A stretch of DNA of 64,000 bases from NCBI RefSeq assembly GCF_900094545.1, contig NZ_FMAH01000023.1, positions 39,756-103,755 of the forward strand, read 5' to 3'. This DNA comes from Martinezella miluonensis. Its GTDB lineage: Bacteria; Pseudomonadota; Alphaproteobacteria; Rhizobiales; Rhizobiaceae. The translations under genes and the position numbers were made by a program. Positions within the stretch are counted from its first letter, which is position 1, and every line of letters starts with the position of its first letter. This document shows positions 53,291-62,292 of the stretch, piece after piece. Under the pieces are notes generated by a model. It had not been told where the DNA came from. It made no database searches and was given only the letters and a program-made list of their open reading frames with translations.

Positions 53291-54874
53291 ATGTCCAATC
53301 ATTCCCCGCCTGCACTCGCATGCCGCGACGTGACCGTTCGCTATGGCGATGTCACGGCGCTCTCGGAAGTTTCGATCGAATTCGAAGCCGGCCTCATTCA
53401 TGCCGTTCTTGGCCAGAATGGAGCGGGCAAAACGACATTTGCCCGCGTTGCGTCCGGTCTCGTGCAGCCGACAACGGGGAGGGTGGAGATCGGAGGACAA
53501 GCGATCCGCACCGGCCATGTGCGTGACAGCCGCGAGGCGGGTGTCGAGCTTGTTCATCAGAGCTTCGCCTTGCCGCCGTCATTCACCGTAGCTGAGGTGA
53601 TGGAATTCGGTGCACCGGGCCATGGCGGTTTCTACTCGCGCAAGGCACTGGCGGAGAAGTGGCGTCCGCATTTACAGAGCCTCGATATCCAGGTCGATCT
53701 TTCGCGGCGCATCCGCGATCTGCCGGTCGAAACTCAGCAGAGCATCGAAATCGCTCGTGCGCTCGTCACCGATGCGAAGGTATTGATCCTCGACGAGCCG
53801 ACGGCAGTTCTCTCTCCTGCTGGCATCGACATGCTTTTCGCCCGAGTGCAGCGGTTGAAGGACCGCGGCGTTACTGTCATTCTCATTCTTCACAAGATCC
53901 GCGAAGTACTGGGCATCGCAGACACCATCAGCGTGTTGCGCGGCGGCCGGCGGGTGGAAGGCCCGGTACCGAAAGCAGATCTCTCGGCCGAGCGCCTTAC
54001 GGCACTGATTGTCGGCGACGCGGTCCGATCACAAAGTGCAAAGGACAGGGATGCGCTGCTTGGTATTGAGCAACCGCATGGCAAACTGCCTTTCAAGCAT
54101 TCCGTTAATGCAGCGCAGGCACCGGCATTGACGCTGAAATCGGTCTCTACCGTCTCGGACGACGAAGGCGCGCCGCTTGAGAATGTCAGCCTGTCCGTAC
54201 GGCCCGGAGAAATCGTCGGCATTGCCGGTGTCGAGGGCAACGGGCAGAAGACATTGGTTCGCGCCATCGCCAACCTGGCGGCACTTTCGTCCGGCACGAT
54301 CACGCTTTCCGGGCAGGATGTCACGACAAAGACAGTAGCCGCTCGCCGCAACGCCGGGCTGCGTATCATTCCGTTCGAGCGCAATGTCGAGGGCCTCAGC
54401 CTGACCAGCTCCTTGTGGGAAAACTGGAGCGCGCGCGAATTGCTCCAGGGTTCCCTGCTGCAATTCGTCAACCCCGCGCGTATCCGAAAGCTTTGCGATC
54501 GTTCCCTGAAAAGCTGGGGTGTCCATTATCATGTCTCCTCGCAACCCGCCGGCTCTCTGTCGGGCGGGAACGCTCAGAAGGTTATTCTGGCCCGTGAAAT
54601 CGATGCGGATGCCAAGCTCATCATCGCCGCTCAGCCGACACGCGGACTCGATATCGGCGCCACCGCCTTTGTTTGGAAGTCCCTGCGAGCGGCGCGCGAC
54701 AGGGGAGCGGCGATCCTGTTGATCTCTTCGGATCTGGACGAACTTTTCGATATTTCCGACCGCGTGTTGGTCATGCTGTCTGGCCGCGTCGCCGGTGAGT
54801 TCGTCGAACCATACGATATCCACTCGGTCGGTGCGGCTATGGTCGGGGCAACATCGGCGAGAAAGGAAGCTTGA
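53291..54874 (+). CDS. Nucleoside-type ABC ATPase with two nucleotide-binding domains
   Basis: 527 residues from ATG at 53291 (GGAAAG upstream). First domain: Walker A GQNGAGKTT and Walker B LILDEPTAVLSP, with a degenerate signature VETQQSIEIARAL. Second domain: GVEGNGQKTL in the Walker A position, signature LSGGNAQKVILAREI. It is typical of the BMP-coupled transporter class and energises the two permeases that follow. Confidence 0.92.
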   Translation: MSNHSPPALACRDVTVRYGDVTALSEVSIEFEAGLIHAVLGQNGAGKTTFARVASGLVQPTTGRVEIGGQAIRTGHVRDSREAGVELVHQSFALPPSFTVAEVMEFGAPGHGGFYSRKALAEKWRPHLQSLDIQVDLSRRIRDLPVETQQSIEIARALVTDAKVLILDEPTAVLSPAGIDMLFARVQRLKDRGVTVILILHKIREVLGIADTISVLRGGRRVEGPVPKADLSAERLTALIVGDAVRSQSAKDRDALLGIEQPHGKLPFKHSVNAAQAPALTLKSVSTVSDDEGAPLENVSLSVRPGEIVGIAGVEGNGQKTLVRAIANLAALSSGTITLSGQDVTTKTVAARRNAGLRIIPFERNVEGLSLTSSLWENWSARELLQGSLLQFVNPARIRKLCDRSLKSWGVHYHVSSQPAGSLSGGNAQKVILAREIDADAKLIIAAQPTRGLDIGATAFVWKSLRAARDRGAAILLISSDLDELFDISDRVLVMLSGRVAGEFVEPYDIHSVGAAMVGATSARKEA

Positions 54875-54876
54875 CG

Positions 54877-55914
54877 ATGAAAAGCAGGATTGTCGTCATT
54901 CTCCGCAGCCTGATCTTCGTGGCCCTCTCGCTGATCCTCTGCGCCGTGATTTTCCAGTTTGCCGGCTACAATGCACCACAGATGCTGGTTGCTGTCGCAG
55001 ATGGCGCATTTCTGCGTCCGGGCGCCGTCGAGCAAAGTCTGAGATGGGCGTTGCCCTTGTTCATCACGGCTGTCGGCGTCAGCATTTCCTTCCGTGCCGG
55101 TTTTTTCAATATCGGCGCGCAGGGGCAGTTCTATGTCGGCGCGATCGCTGCCGCCTTTGCGGCAGAAGCCTTGCGTGGCGGTCCTGCGCTCGTCGTCGTT
55201 CCGCTGATCTTTCTGGCAGGCATGACGGGTGGAGCGCTTTGGGCGCTTTGGCCAGGCCTGCTGAAACTGCGCTCCGGTACGGATGAGGTCATTACCACGC
55301 TAATGGGCAACTTCATGGCTGGCTTGCTTCTGGTCTATGTAACGTCAGGGCCATTGAAGGATCCGTCCGGCACCGGGCAGCAGGCTTCGAGCCGCCCGAT
55401 CGATGCGGCCTATCGCATCTCCAACTCGCTTGGGCTGTCCCCGACGATCATTGGTATTGCGTTTGTCGTGGGGATCGCGATGTGGCTTCTGGTCAATCGC
55501 ACCGGCTTTGGTGTCCTGGCAAGCCTTGCCGGCCGAAACGGCACCATGGTGCGTTGGCAAGGTGCAAAGCTCTGGCAGCTCGGATTGTCGAGTTTCATCA
55601 TTTCCGGTGCGTTGGCAGGCCTAGCGGGAACGATCGAACTGATAGGCCCCAACGGCCGCATCGCTTCCGGATTCCTGCCGACGCACGGCTTCACTGCCAT
55701 CCTGATCGCGTTGGTCGCCAATCTCTCGGTCGTCGGCACCGCCGCCGTATCCGTCTTCTTCGGAGGATTGGCATCGGCCGCGCTCTATCTGCCTATCATG
55801 GCCGGCTTGCCGGCCGCGGCGATCGACATCATCAATGCCGCCATCGCGCTGTTTATCACCGCCAGGTCCAACGTCGTCGAGAAGCTTCTGCGTCTGGGAG
55901 GACGTCCGCAATGA
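54877..55914 (+). CDS. Nucleoside-type ABC permease 1
   Basis: 345 residues from ATG at 54877, two bases after the ATPase stop, with AAGGAAG upstream. It is a branched-chain/ribose-type permease (FRAGFFNIGAQGQFYVGAIA, GTDEVITTLMGNFMAG). It forms a heterodimer with the next permease; its stop overlaps the next ATG (ATGA). Confidence 0.92.
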   Translation: MKSRIVVILRSLIFVALSLILCAVIFQFAGYNAPQMLVAVADGAFLRPGAVEQSLRWALPLFITAVGVSISFRAGFFNIGAQGQFYVGAIAAAFAAEALRGGPALVVVPLIFLAGMTGGALWALWPGLLKLRSGTDEVITTLMGNFMAGLLLVYVTSGPLKDPSGTGQQASSRPIDAAYRISNSLGLSPTIIGIAFVVGIAMWLLVNRTGFGVLASLAGRNGTMVRWQGAKLWQLGLSSFIISGALAGLAGTIELIGPNGRIASGFLPTHGFTAILIALVANLSVVGTAAVSVFFGGLASAALYLPIMAGLPAAAIDIINAAIALFITARSNVVEKLLRLGGRPQ

Positions 55915-56801
55915 ACGACATCATCATCGCCATCCTGCGTTCGGGTACGCCACTGGTCTATGTGACACTCGCCGGAGTCATCGCACAGCGTGCAGGCGTC
56001 TGGAATCTCGGTCTCGAAGGCCTGATGATCATCGGCGCTTGCGCCACCATCCTCGGAATCATGCTGACGCACTCCTTTATCCTGGCCATATTCATCGCCA
56101 TTCTGCTCTGCGTCGCAGCCTCGATGCTGCTGTGGTTCGTCATCGAGAAGCTAAAGGCCAATCCGATCATTGCCGGGCTCGGTCTGACCGGTCTCGGCGT
56201 CGGCGGCACGGCGCTGGCGGTCGAAGCGATCTTCGGCAGCCAGGGGACAGTGACGGCTCCCTTCGGGGTGCCGAAGCTTGGCCCGGCTTTCGGTTCCTAC
56301 GGTGTCCTGTCGATCTTCGTTGCAGCCATGCCTTTCGTCGTCTTCGCCATGTGGTTATTGCTACGTCGCAGCCGCTTCGGTCTGCAGCTTGCAGCGAGCG
56401 GCGAGCATCCCTTTGCCGCGCGGAGCGTCGGCATCCAGCCGCAACGCATGCGTCTTGTGGCCTTGTCAATCGGCGGCATGCTATGCGCCATCGGCGGAGC
56501 GGAACTGGCAGCGGGAAGCCTGCAATTCTTTGCACAAGGGATGACGGCCGGACGCGGCTTCATGGCGTTCGCCGCTGTTATCTTCGGTGCGGCCCATCCG
56601 GTTGGCGCCACGCTGGCGGCGTTCTTCTTCGCTATTGCCAGTGCGCTCGGCATTCGCGCACAGTTGATGTTCGGCGAGAAAGTGCCGCACGATTTGTTGC
56701 AGGCGCTTCCTTACCTCGCCACCGTGTTCGGCGTCTGGCTTTCCGGCCGGCTAAGTGGTGCCAAGACTGCGGGAAGCTTCGGCGAGCTGAAGGACCAATA
56801 G
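55911..56801 (+). CDS. Nucleoside-type ABC permease 2
   Basis: 296 residues from ATG at 55911, overlapping the upstream stop. It contains VIAQRAGVWNLGLEGLMIIG and the EAA-like loop FAARSVGIQPQRMRLVALSI. It completes the transporter; the amidohydrolase gene follows after 15 bases. Confidence 0.92.
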   Translation: MNDIIIAILRSGTPLVYVTLAGVIAQRAGVWNLGLEGLMIIGACATILGIMLTHSFILAIFIAILLCVAASMLLWFVIEKLKANPIIAGLGLTGLGVGGTALAVEAIFGSQGTVTAPFGVPKLGPAFGSYGVLSIFVAAMPFVVFAMWLLLRRSRFGLQLAASGEHPFAARSVGIQPQRMRLVALSIGGMLCAIGGAELAAGSLQFFAQGMTAGRGFMAFAAVIFGAAHPVGATLAAFFFAIASALGIRAQLMFGEKVPHDLLQALPYLATVFGVWLSGRLSGAKTAGSFGELKDQ

Positions 56802-56816
56802 GGGAGAGAAACGGCC

Positions 56817-58334
56817 ATGAACAAGACCCTGATCCGCAATGCCAATATCCTCGCGGTGGATGCAGCACATGGCACGAAACCCTTCTCCGGTGACCTTCTG
56901 GTCGAGGGCGGATTGATTGCCGCAATCGGCCCCGATCTGGCCCCGCCGGATGGAGCGCGCATCATCGATGGCCGCGACCGGCTCATCATGCCGGGGCTCG
57001 TCAATGCTCACACCCACTCCAGCGAAACCTTCTTTCGCGGCCGCTACGAAGGGATGCCGTTGGAGATTTGGCTGCTCTACGCCTATCCGCTGCTGATGAA
57101 CGATCCGATCGGAAAGCGGCTGCTCTATTTGAGAAGCTTGTTGCTGGCGATGGAATCGCTGCGCAATGGCGTCACCACTCTCTGTGACGACTTTTTTGAT
57201 CCGCCACGCCATAATCTCGATCGGCTCGGCACGGTTTTCCGCGCCTACGACGATGCAGGCATCCGCGCGAATGTCTCAAGCGCGGCCATGAACATTCATA
57301 CGCTTGATGCTTTACCTTTCGCACGCGATGTGATGTCGGCGGGGTTGCAGTCTCTACTCGATTTCGGACCACCGATGAAGGCCGAGGCCTATGTCGATTT
57401 CTGCAAATCCGCCTTCGACAACCTGCACGGCCGCGCCGGACGCGTGAATTTTATGATTGCGCCATCTGCTCCCCAACGCTGCACACCAGATCTCATGATG
57501 GCCTGCATGGAACTGGCGATGGAAAAGCACGTGCCGTTCCATACTCATGTGCTGGAAACCCGGACGCAGGCGATTACCGGCCATGAGCTGCATGGCAAGA
57601 GCCTCATCGCCTACATGCGGGACCTGGGCCTTCTTCGACGCAATACGACGATAGCGCACTCTGTCTGGGTCAGCGACGACGACATGTTGCTGATGGGCGA
57701 GGCTGGTGTCTCGGTTGCCCACAATGCCATATCCAACCTGAAACTCGGTGCTGGCATCGCGCCAGTCAGGCGCCTTATGGATGCAGGCGTCACGCTGGGC
57801 CTCGGGACTGATGGCGTCTCATCCAACGATACGGCACGCATTTTCGACGTCATGCGCGTGGCAGGTCTTATCCATTCTGTTTCAGGACCGGATTATGGCA
57901 AATGGGTCACGGCCGACGAGATCCTGCGCATGGCAACGATCGGTGGCGCAAAGACGGCAATGCTCGAGCATGTCACCGGCTCGCTGGAGATCGGCAAATC
58001 CGCCGATCTCATGATTCTCAATTTGCGGTCCTATCCGTTCCTGCCGTTCAACGATGCGGCGAAGCATCTCGTCTATTCAGAAAACGGTTCGTCCATCGAA
58101 AAAGTCATGGTCGCCGGCCGTATCGTCATGGAGGACGGCCGCCTGACGACCGTGGACGAGGCGGCCGTCTTCGCCGAGCTGGCCGAGCTCGTGCCGGCGT
58201 GGCTGGAAGAGCATGCCGAACTCGAACGCCGCAATGGCATATTCGCCCCGGCCATGGCCGAAATTCACCGCCGTGCGACGCTAGCAGAATTGCCACTTTA
58301 CCGCTATCAGGGCGATCTCCCATTTCTGGGTTGA
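56817..58334 (+). CDS. Amidohydrolase, cytosine/guanine-deaminase-like (ATZ/TRZ family)
   Basis: 505 residues; GGGGAGAG precedes the ATG. Metal and catalytic motifs are in order: VNAHTHSSET (two histidines), FHTHVLETRTQ (third histidine and glutamate), TTIAHSVWVSDDD and GLGTDGVSSND (aspartate). The family deaminates cytosine, guanine, 8-oxoguanine or S-adenosylhomocysteine-type bases. As the last gene after a nucleoside transporter and under a RutR-like regulator, base deamination is the likely step. The exact substrate is undetermined. Confidence 0.9.
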   Translation: MNKTLIRNANILAVDAAHGTKPFSGDLLVEGGLIAAIGPDLAPPDGARIIDGRDRLIMPGLVNAHTHSSETFFRGRYEGMPLEIWLLYAYPLLMNDPIGKRLLYLRSLLLAMESLRNGVTTLCDDFFDPPRHNLDRLGTVFRAYDDAGIRANVSSAAMNIHTLDALPFARDVMSAGLQSLLDFGPPMKAEAYVDFCKSAFDNLHGRAGRVNFMIAPSAPQRCTPDLMMACMELAMEKHVPFHTHVLETRTQAITGHELHGKSLIAYMRDLGLLRRNTTIAHSVWVSDDDMLLMGEAGVSVAHNAISNLKLGAGIAPVRRLMDAGVTLGLGTDGVSSNDTARIFDVMRVAGLIHSVSGPDYGKWVTADEILRMATIGGAKTAMLEHVTGSLEIGKSADLMILNLRSYPFLPFNDAAKHLVYSENGSSIEKVMVAGRIVMEDGRLTTVDEAAVFAELAELVPAWLEEHAELERRNGIFAPAMAEIHRRATLAELPLYRYQGDLPFLG

Positions 58335-58638
58335 ACCACGCCACTCATAGAAAGGTGTTTCTATCGGAGAGGCAAAGGCGATCCTATGTCGATCGCTGCG
58401 GGGCAGTTGCGAGTGCTAGAGCGAGAGTGGTTCTAACTCATTGAGTAAGATAGAGAAAATCGCCTCCTGCCTTGTATTGGCGACTGCCGCTCTGACATCG
58501 GAACTATGTGCCCGTCGCAAGCTTGCGATTTTGGCGGCATCAAAATTTAGGCCGACGACACAGCGAAGCGGCGGCGCGGTTTTGAACGGTTGCTGAGCCA
58601 CCACGAGGTGTCACCGATAGGTTCGCAAGGAAATACTA

Positions 58639-58646
58639 GAACGTTC
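58639..58646. promoter_or_regulatory. LacI operator, distal copy
   Basis: GAACGTTC core within TAGAACGTTCCAAA, sharing 11 bases (GAACGTTCCAA) with the proximal operator 157 bases downstream. A possible second contact for looping. Confidence 0.5.
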
Positions 58647-58783
58647 CAAATTTTGGCTGCCTTCACGATCTAAGTGGCTATAGCCGCGTAGGGCTCATCA
58701 GTAAATACCGCAAAAATAAGCATTTTTCCAGTTATATCGGAATGACCCAAGGATTACGCATCGACTTTGATGATTTTTCCGAC

Positions 58784-58812
58784 TTGACAACATTGGAACG
58801 TTCCAATTATTA
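58784..58812 (+). promoter_or_regulatory. LacI gene promoter with operator between -35 and -10
   Basis: TTGACA (58784-58789), a 17-base spacer, then TTATTA (58807-58812). The spacer contains the perfect 14-bp palindrome TTGGAACGTTCCAA (58793-58806), a CG-centred LacI-type operator. Binding would exclude polymerase, so the LacI gene and its downstream operon are predicted to be autorepressed. Confidence 0.75.
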
Positions 58813-58844
58813 ACGCCGATATGGCTCGGGCCTTGGAGAACCTC

Positions 58845-59900
58845 ATGAAAAATGAACGGGTAACCGTCATTGACATCGCGAAGGCGGCAGGTGTGTCGAA
58901 GTCGACGGTCTCCCTCGTTCTTCAGGGATCTCCGCTGGTCAATGACGGTACCCGGGCAAAGGTTACGGCTGTCATGCGCGAGCTCGGTTACGTCTATAAC
59001 CGCGGTGCCGCCAACCTCAGGCAATCCAGCTCGAAGTCGAAGATCCTCGGCGTGGTTGTCAACGACCTGACTAATGGGTTCTTTGCCGAGCTTGCCGTCG
59101 GCGTCGACATGGTGGTGCAGTCCGCTGGTTTTGTTCAGTTCCTTTCCAATACCAGCGAAAGTCTGGATCGCCAGAGTGAGGTCATCGCCTCCATGCGCGA
59201 GCATGGAATCTCGGGTCTGATATTGTCGCCGGCCCGCGCAACGACCGCGGCTGATCTCAAGCCGATCGTGGCTTCAGGCATCCCCGTCGTCGTCGTCGTG
59301 CGCAACGTGCCGGGAGCTCGAGTGTCATCCCTCGTATCGGATAATCAGCAAGGCACATTTGCCAGCGTGCGGCATCTCGCATCCCTTGGGCATCGGCGGA
59401 TAGCCTTCCTGGGAGGGTTCAACGATACCGCCGTCTTCGAAGACCGGCTTCAAGGGTATCGTGCTGCTATGGCAGCCCATGGCATGAAGCCTGACGATAG
59501 CCTTGTCGTCCCGTCCGCGCCCTCCAGGGCAGGCGGTGTTGATGCCATTGGACGAGCGTTAGCCATTGACGTCAAGCCGACGGCCGCCGTCTGCTTCAAC
59601 GATGCGGTTGCCTTCGGCGTATGCGATGGGCTTCGCGCCAAGGGCCTGGAACCGGGAAAAGATTTTGCGGTGGTCGGCTTTGACGACGTCATCGAGGCGA
59701 AAACAGCGGTTCCGGCGCTGACGACCATTTCGGTCGACCCACAGGCGATGGGCCGGCGGGCCGCTCAGCTCCTCTTGAAGCAGATCAATGCCGGCAAGGC
59801 CGAGGCGGAATCGATCATTTCGTCCGTGCGCCTCGTAGTGCGCAGCAGCTGCGGGGCAGAAGGCGCTGATCCGTCCGTTAAAGTTGAAACAGGACTTTAG
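58845..59900 (+). CDS. LacI-family regulator of the CoA-transferase operon
   Basis: 351 residues from ATG at 58845 (GGAGAA upstream); ATG at 58821 would be nearly leaderless given the promoter. The helix-turn-helix is VIDIAKAAGVSKSTVSLVLQG, and the effector domain has VVNDLTNGFFAELAVGVDM, VCFNDAVAFGVCDG and VVGFDDVIEAKTAVP. It binds the operator in its own promoter. The next gene starts directly after its stop. Confidence 0.91.
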   Translation: MKNERVTVIDIAKAAGVSKSTVSLVLQGSPLVNDGTRAKVTAVMRELGYVYNRGAANLRQSSSKSKILGVVVNDLTNGFFAELAVGVDMVVQSAGFVQFLSNTSESLDRQSEVIASMREHGISGLILSPARATTAADLKPIVASGIPVVVVVRNVPGARVSSLVSDNQQGTFASVRHLASLGHRRIAFLGGFNDTAVFEDRLQGYRAAMAAHGMKPDDSLVVPSAPSRAGGVDAIGRALAIDVKPTAAVCFNDAVAFGVCDGLRAKGLEPGKDFAVVGFDDVIEAKTAVPALTTISVDPQAMGRRAAQLLLKQINAGKAEAESIISSVRLVVRSSCGAEGADPSVKVETGL

Positions 59901-61520
59901 ATGAACATGAGCAAGCATATTACGCCGGCGGAAGCCGCAGCCCTTATTCCGGATGGCGCCATCGTTTCGGTGTCGTCATCCAGTGGACTAGGATGCCCCG
60001 ATCTTATGCTGAAGGCGATCGGCGAACGTTTCGAAACGACCGGTCATCCGCGCGATATCACCACACTTCATCCGATTGCCGCTGGCGACATGAGCGGCAT
60101 CAAGGGCGTGGACTATATCGCCAAGAAGGGACTGTTGAAGCGCATCCTCGGCGGATCCTATCCGTCCGGCCCGTCCAGCGCCGAACCGCCACTCATTTGG
60201 CAGATGATCACCAATAACGAGATCCCCGCCTATAATATTCCCTCGGGCATCATGTTTGATATCCACCGCGAGGCTGCCGCGAAGCGTCCAGGGGTTTTGA
60301 CCAAGGTTGGCATGGATACCTTTGTCGATCCCAAGCGCCAGGGCTGCGCCATGAACGAGCAGGCGACCCGGGAGCCCGTGGTCAAGCGCGTGTCGTTTGA
60401 AGGTGACGACTACTTGTTCTTCCCGTCGATCGTGCCGCAGGTTGCTATTATCCGTGCGACCACGGCAGACGAGCGTGGCAATCTCACCTACGAACACGAA
60501 GGTGCCTATCTCGGCGGTCTTGATCAGGCTCTGGCCGCCCGCAACAATGGCGGCGTTGTCATCGCTCAGGTCAAACGCATCACGAAGGAAGGTTCGCTAA
60601 AGCCCCATGATGTGCGCGTACCCGGGATGCTCGTCGACTACGTCATCGTCGATCCCGATCAGAAGCAGACGACGCAGACCCTCTACGATCCCGCCATCTC
60701 AGGCGAAATCTTCCGTCCGCTCGACAGCTTCAGTGTTCCGGAATTCAACATACAGAAGGTGATCGCCCGGCGCGTGGCTCAGGAGCTCCAGACCGGAAGC
60801 TGCGTCAATCTTGGTTTTGGTATTTCCGCCAACGTGCCGCGTATCCTTCTCGAAGAAGGGCTCCATGGCGCCGTCACCTGGGTTATCGAACAAGGCGCCG
60901 TCGGCGGCGTTCCGCTGCTTGATTTTGCTTTCGGCTGCGCATCGAACGCCGACGCCTATATGCCGTCGCCATATCAGTTCACCTATTTCCAGGGAGCCGG
61001 CTTCGATGCCTCGCTGCTTTCCTTTCTGGAAATCGGCAGCGACGGTTCCGTCAACGTGTCGAAGCTGTCCTTCCGTCCGCATGTGACCGCGGGTGCCGGC
61101 GGCTTCGTCGACATCACGGCGCGAGCGAAGAAGATCGTCTTCTCAGGCATGTTCAATGCGGGAGCAAAGCTCGCCATCAACGACGGCAAGCTCGTGATCG
61201 AGAAAGAAGGCAAGCTGAAGAAGCTCGTCAACGAGGTGGAGCATGTCACCTTCTCGGGCAGGCGCGCTATCGAGCAGGGCCAGGACATCACTTACGTTAC
61301 CGAGCGCTGCGTCATGAAATTGACGCCGAATGGCATCGTACTGACGGAGATCGCTCCGGGTGTCGATCTGCAGGAACACGTCCTTAGTCAATCCGAATTC
61401 CCGCTCATCGTATCGGAAGACCTCAAGATCATGGACGCGAACCTATTCGCTGAGGCGAACATCGACCTTTCGCTTCCAAAGAAGGATGCCCGTGTTCTGG
61501 AGGGTGTCTTCCATGGCTAG
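59901..61520 (+). CDS. Acyl-CoA:carboxylate CoA-transferase (type I, fused alpha-beta)
   Basis: 539 residues, the length of fused propionate/acetoacetate-type CoA-transferases. The catalytic glutamate lies in VIEQGAVGG (the E-x-G-x-x-G-G form), with ISANVPRILLEEG before it and FSGMFNAGAKLAI later. It moves CoA from a donor acyl-CoA onto a carboxylic acid. It begins immediately after the regulator stop and overlaps the hydratase gene by 8 bases, so activation of an acid is coupled to the next steps. Confidence 0.9.
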   Translation: MNMSKHITPAEAAALIPDGAIVSVSSSSGLGCPDLMLKAIGERFETTGHPRDITTLHPIAAGDMSGIKGVDYIAKKGLLKRILGGSYPSGPSSAEPPLIWQMITNNEIPAYNIPSGIMFDIHREAAAKRPGVLTKVGMDTFVDPKRQGCAMNEQATREPVVKRVSFEGDDYLFFPSIVPQVAIIRATTADERGNLTYEHEGAYLGGLDQALAARNNGGVVIAQVKRITKEGSLKPHDVRVPGMLVDYVIVDPDQKQTTQTLYDPAISGEIFRPLDSFSVPEFNIQKVIARRVAQELQTGSCVNLGFGISANVPRILLEEGLHGAVTWVIEQGAVGGVPLLDFAFGCASNADAYMPSPYQFTYFQGAGFDASLLSFLEIGSDGSVNVSKLSFRPHVTAGAGGFVDITARAKKIVFSGMFNAGAKLAINDGKLVIEKEGKLKKLVNEVEHVTFSGRRAIEQGQDITYVTERCVMKLTPNGIVLTEIAPGVDLQEHVLSQSEFPLIVSEDLKIMDANLFAEANIDLSLPKKDARVLEGVFHG

Positions 61521-62292
61521 CGGTACGGTAAGGGTCGAGGTCGAAGGCCATATCGCGACGATGACGGTCTCGCGGCCGGAGAAGCTGAACGCGCTCGACC
61601 TCGATATGCTCAAGGCCCTGTCCGATGCCGCGGACGAGGTGGAAGCTAACGCTCAAGTCCGCGTCGCGATCCTGACCGGCGAAGGCAAGGGTTTCTCGGC
61701 AGGCGGCGATATCAAGGCGTGGGGCGGCATGCGCCCGGAAGAGTTTGGTCATGCCTGGGTTCGTCACGGCCATCGCATTTTCGAGCGGCTGGCCACGTTG
61801 CGCGTTCCCCTTATCGCTGCTCTCAACGGGCACGCGCTTGGCGGTGGTCTTGAACTCGCTGGTGTTGCCGACATCCGCATAGGGGAGGAACACATCAAAA
61901 TCGGCCTGCCCGAAACCGGCCTTGGCATGGTTCCGGGGTGGTCGGGTACCCAACGGCTCGTGAAACGCTTCGGAGCCCAGATCGTGCGTCGCATGGCGCT
62001 CGGTGGCGAAGTCTTTACCGCCGAGGAGGCGCGTGGTCTCGGGCTCGTAGATGCTGTTGTCGCGACCGGCAAAGCTGTCGTCGCGGCGAACGAATACGCG
62101 GCGCGTATCGCCGCCAGAGGACCGGCGGCCCTCGAAATAGTCAAGCTCATGATCGCCTCCGCCAATGACGAGGACAACGGCACGGCAGTCGAGGCTCTTG
62201 GGTCGATCCTCGCCGCGAAGACCGGCGACCTCAAGGAGGGTGTCGCTTCATTTACCGAGAAGCGCTCTGCAAAATTCAAAGGAGAATGGTGA
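61513..62292 (+). CDS. Enoyl-CoA hydratase/isomerase-family protein
   Basis: 259 residues from ATG at 61513 (GGAGGG upstream), overlapping the CoA-transferase stop. The crotonase oxyanion region is GFSAGGDIKAWGG, and both catalytic glutamates are kept in GGGLELAGVADI and GLPETGLGMVPGWSGTQRL. It may hydrate an enoyl-CoA or cleave a hydroxyacyl-CoA retro-aldol fashion; the aldehyde dehydrogenase next door would fit the latter. Stop and next start are within a few bases. Confidence 0.88.
   Translation: MASGTVRVEVEGHIATMTVSRPEKLNALDLDMLKALSDAADEVEANAQVRVAILTGEGKGFSAGGDIKAWGGMRPEEFGHAWVRHGHRIFERLATLRVPLIAALNGHALGGGLELAGVADIRIGEEHIKIGLPETGLGMVPGWSGTQRLVKRFGAQIVRRMALGGEVFTAEEARGLGLVDAVVATGKAVVAANEYAARIAARGPAALEIVKLMIASANDEDNGTAVEALGSILAAKTGDLKEGVASFTEKRSAKFKGEW

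Larger units (their letters stand above)
58335..58844. other. Intergenic region with LacI operators
   Basis: About 510 bases and no gene recognised; a 62-codon minus-strand frame at 58416-58604 is not supported. The useful content is two GAACGTTC cores (58639-58646 and 58796-58803) and the promoter of the LacI gene. Confidence 0.5.
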
